Shown here piece after piece: positions 62,155 through 64,000 of a DNA stretch of 64,000 nt; positions within the stretch are counted from its first letter, which is position 1, and each line of letters begins with the position of its first letter. The DNA comes from Epiperipatus broadwayi. Lineage: Eukaryota > Onychophora > Udeonychophora > Euonychophora > Peripatidae. A model generated the notes under the pieces. The model saw only the letters and a program-made list of their open reading frames with translations, was not told where the DNA came from and made no database searches. The stretch spans positions 124,001-188,000 of the forward strand of contig JAQFVV010006645.1 of NCBI GenBank assembly GCA_028023455.1, written 5' to 3'. The position numbers and the translations under genes are program-made.

Positions 62155-62360
62155 AGTGACTTGAACTCAAGACTTTCAAGCTCTCTACAACTATCCACTC
62201 CATCTTATACAACTGATACACATGACCACTTATATGTGAAAAAAAAATCAATAAATGTATTTTGTACTAAACCAGCACACATCATTTGGTCCAAATCATT
62301 ATCTCTCATACATATATACAATCAGTGGTCATGTGTATCCGTTATATAAGATAGAATGGA
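62155..62360 (-). repeat. tRNA-related foldback, copy 3 (diverged)
   Basis: Minus-strand GTCTTGAGTTCAAGTCAC at 62158-62175 is B-box-like. The arm with CCACTCCATCTTATACAACT and GATACACATGACCACT (62196-62231) is mirrored by AGTGGTCATGTGTATC (62324-62339) and ATATAAGATAGAATGGA. The centre keeps CTAAACCAGCACACATCATT, as in the 4.7 and 14.2 kb copies. The arms are shorter and more diverged than in those copies. Confidence 0.7.
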
Positions 62361-62545
62361 TTCACTTAAGTCTAATATAGACAATATACATGTATTTAAA
62401 TATCATAGCTGTATTCTAACTTTAAAAGTACCAGAAAATCTCATTAAAACTTCAATATTTACACCATGGGAATGTTCTTATATATATATATATATTAAAT
62501 CACTCCACACGGTTGAGAAATCCAGAATATTTATTTCAGTTTAGT

Positions 62546-62563
62546 GTTAGGCACTCGGATTAT

Positions 62564-62598
<35 letters not shown>

Positions 62599-62613
62599 AG
62601 GCACTCTGATTAT

Positions 62614-62648
<35 letters not shown>
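62546..62648. repeat. two-unit tandem repeat with TA tails, unit 50 bp
   Basis: GTTAGGCACTCGGATTATTT followed by a TA run is repeated at 62596 with a single change (CTCTGATTATT). The two units are almost identical, pointing to a recent duplication. Confidence 0.9.
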
Positions 62649-62649
<1 letters not shown>

Positions 62650-64000
62650 AGAAGGAATGATTTGATACTTTCACCTTAGTAAATAGTTGTGATATAAAAG
62701 ACTTTTAAATACGAGGAGGAGCTGACCTGATTGATTACATATGTTTTTTCCAGTAATGCTATCAGTTATTACACCCACACACACATATATATGAAAAATA
62801 AATTTTGATTACTTTTGTTAGTGTTTATAATTTTAATGCAAATAAAAGTTTGTTATAAAGCAATACACAATGCTTATTTATATATAAGGATGGGTGTCTT
62901 CTAGTGTTATGTGTACATATACTTATTTGTGTTTGTCTACCCATGCACACGTACATATATAAATATTGAGAATTTGTGGAATAACCTTTTTTATTATTTG
63001 CTTACATAACATATACGAAGTTATTTTAATCGAGAATTATGTTCTCTTTCTGAACATTTATGTAGTTATCTACGTAAAAAAACGGCTAAAATTTAATTTG
63101 TTTCAACTATATATATATAACTTTTAAGTATTAAAAATATAAGTTTTGTTGATATTTAAAATATTTTTGTTATGACATTAAAAAATAAGATAATACCAAT
63201 GTGAATATATAAAATTTGTAATATATTTGCAAGTAATAAATTGAATATTTTAAAGCAGGTTTATAAAATATACTTTATATATATATTTTTATTAATAGTA
63301 TATATATATATATAAATCATCAGTTCACTATATTCTAATGCTTTTCTTTTATTTAACATCATGGTAATATATTATTTTTTATAAAGAGATTTTGTTCCTG
63401 TCTCAATCTTTTTTTCTTTTCTCTTTCTCTCTCTAATCTCTCTCTCCATATATATATAATAAGAACATTTCCAATGCTTATATATGCATAATACTTCAAG
63501 ATTAAGATTTATCCTACTGTTATCATATGTAATTGAAATCCTTTCTAGCCCAGTAAAGGATAATAATTTTTTTTATATAAAAAAAGAGCAATGTCTCTTT
63601 TTATTATTCATTTATTTATAGAGTTGTCTGAACCATTCTCAGACATGTCAACCAGTGATATCAGTCGATTTAAAATATATTTAAATAAATTGGGGATTAA
63701 TTTAAATATTATAAATGAGGTGACAAGAAGAGATGCTGCTCTTTTATGGTAAAAAAGTATTATCTTATATTGGGCTAGAGAATATTTCACTTACATATTA
63801 TAACAGTTGCATGAATCTTAATCTAAATATATTTAATATAAATCATATTTTTAGAAGCAACCATGTTTAATAAAATATCAAATATTAAAGTAAAATATCA
63901 ATGTTTTGACAAGATCATACTTGCCCTCATCTGGATAAAATAGTAACCCTGTGATTGCTTGGAGAGATAATAATTGTATCACATGCTTATTGATGAGTGC
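62649..64000. other. AT-rich sequence with simple repeats
   Basis: Contains TA runs near 63298-63314 and a CT-rich patch at about 63395-63450 (CTCTTTCTCTCTCTAATCTC). No gene-like frame, inverted repeat or other element is recognised to the window end. Confidence 0.5.

Overview
This window is strongly AT-rich eukaryotic DNA. It has long (TA)n, (GATA)n and homopolymer runs and essentially no open frame above about 135 codons. The coding traces I can recognise are transposon relics: CR1-like and other non-LTR retrotransposons, an LTR-element Gag, and mariner and hAT elements. The element spectrum fits a repeat-rich invertebrate animal, but nothing here fixes the phylum or species. I see no confident host gene, no tRNA or rRNA gene and no CRISPR array. 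The best reading is intergenic or intronic sequence built from layered mobile elements.

Layout. 1-6.1 kb is a cluster of long hairpin (foldback) elements, including one with a hammerhead-ribozyme-like core and two relatives of a stem-plus-tail family. 6.8-7.6 kb has a compound tetranucleotide microsatellite and a MITE with TA target duplication. 9-10.7 kb has short repeats, an unidentified coding relic and the 3' end of a LINE. 11.1-13.0 kb has a hairpin and a 1.48 kb hAT-type element with nested insertions. 14.65-17.56 kb is a minus-strand LTR retrotransposon whose pol is absent and whose gag is followed by a coiled-coil reading frame. 18.4-20.1 kb is a LINE 3' end.

20.3-29.8 kb is the most striking object: an imperfect palindrome with arms of about 4.7 kb meeting at a 43-bp (AT)n spacer. 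29.9-32.9 kb is a promoter-bearing, LTR-like region of unclear identity. 33.0-37.5 kb is a nearly full-length but broken minus-strand CR1-like LINE; its ORF1 keeps PHD-finger and SGNH-esterase signatures, and its ORF2 keeps endonuclease, reverse transcriptase and a C-terminal zinc motif. 38.1-41.3 kb is a second, more decayed LINE.

41.7-50 kb is nearly featureless apart from microsatellites and one MITE. 50.03-51.45 kb is a solo-LTR-like element. 53.9-54.2 kb holds tRNA-related SINEs, 55.4-56.0 kb another LINE 3' relic, and 56.4-57.2 kb a deleted mariner. 59.5-59.8 kb is a CpG- and CCAAT-bearing promoter-like patch. 61-62 kb is a possible GIY-YIG-type retroelement relic. The end of the window is simple repeat and AT-rich sequence.

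No pathway or operon is visible. The organising theme is inverted-repeat architecture, from a 40-bp hairpin to a 9.5 kb palindrome, together with repeated insertion of elements into TA-rich targets.
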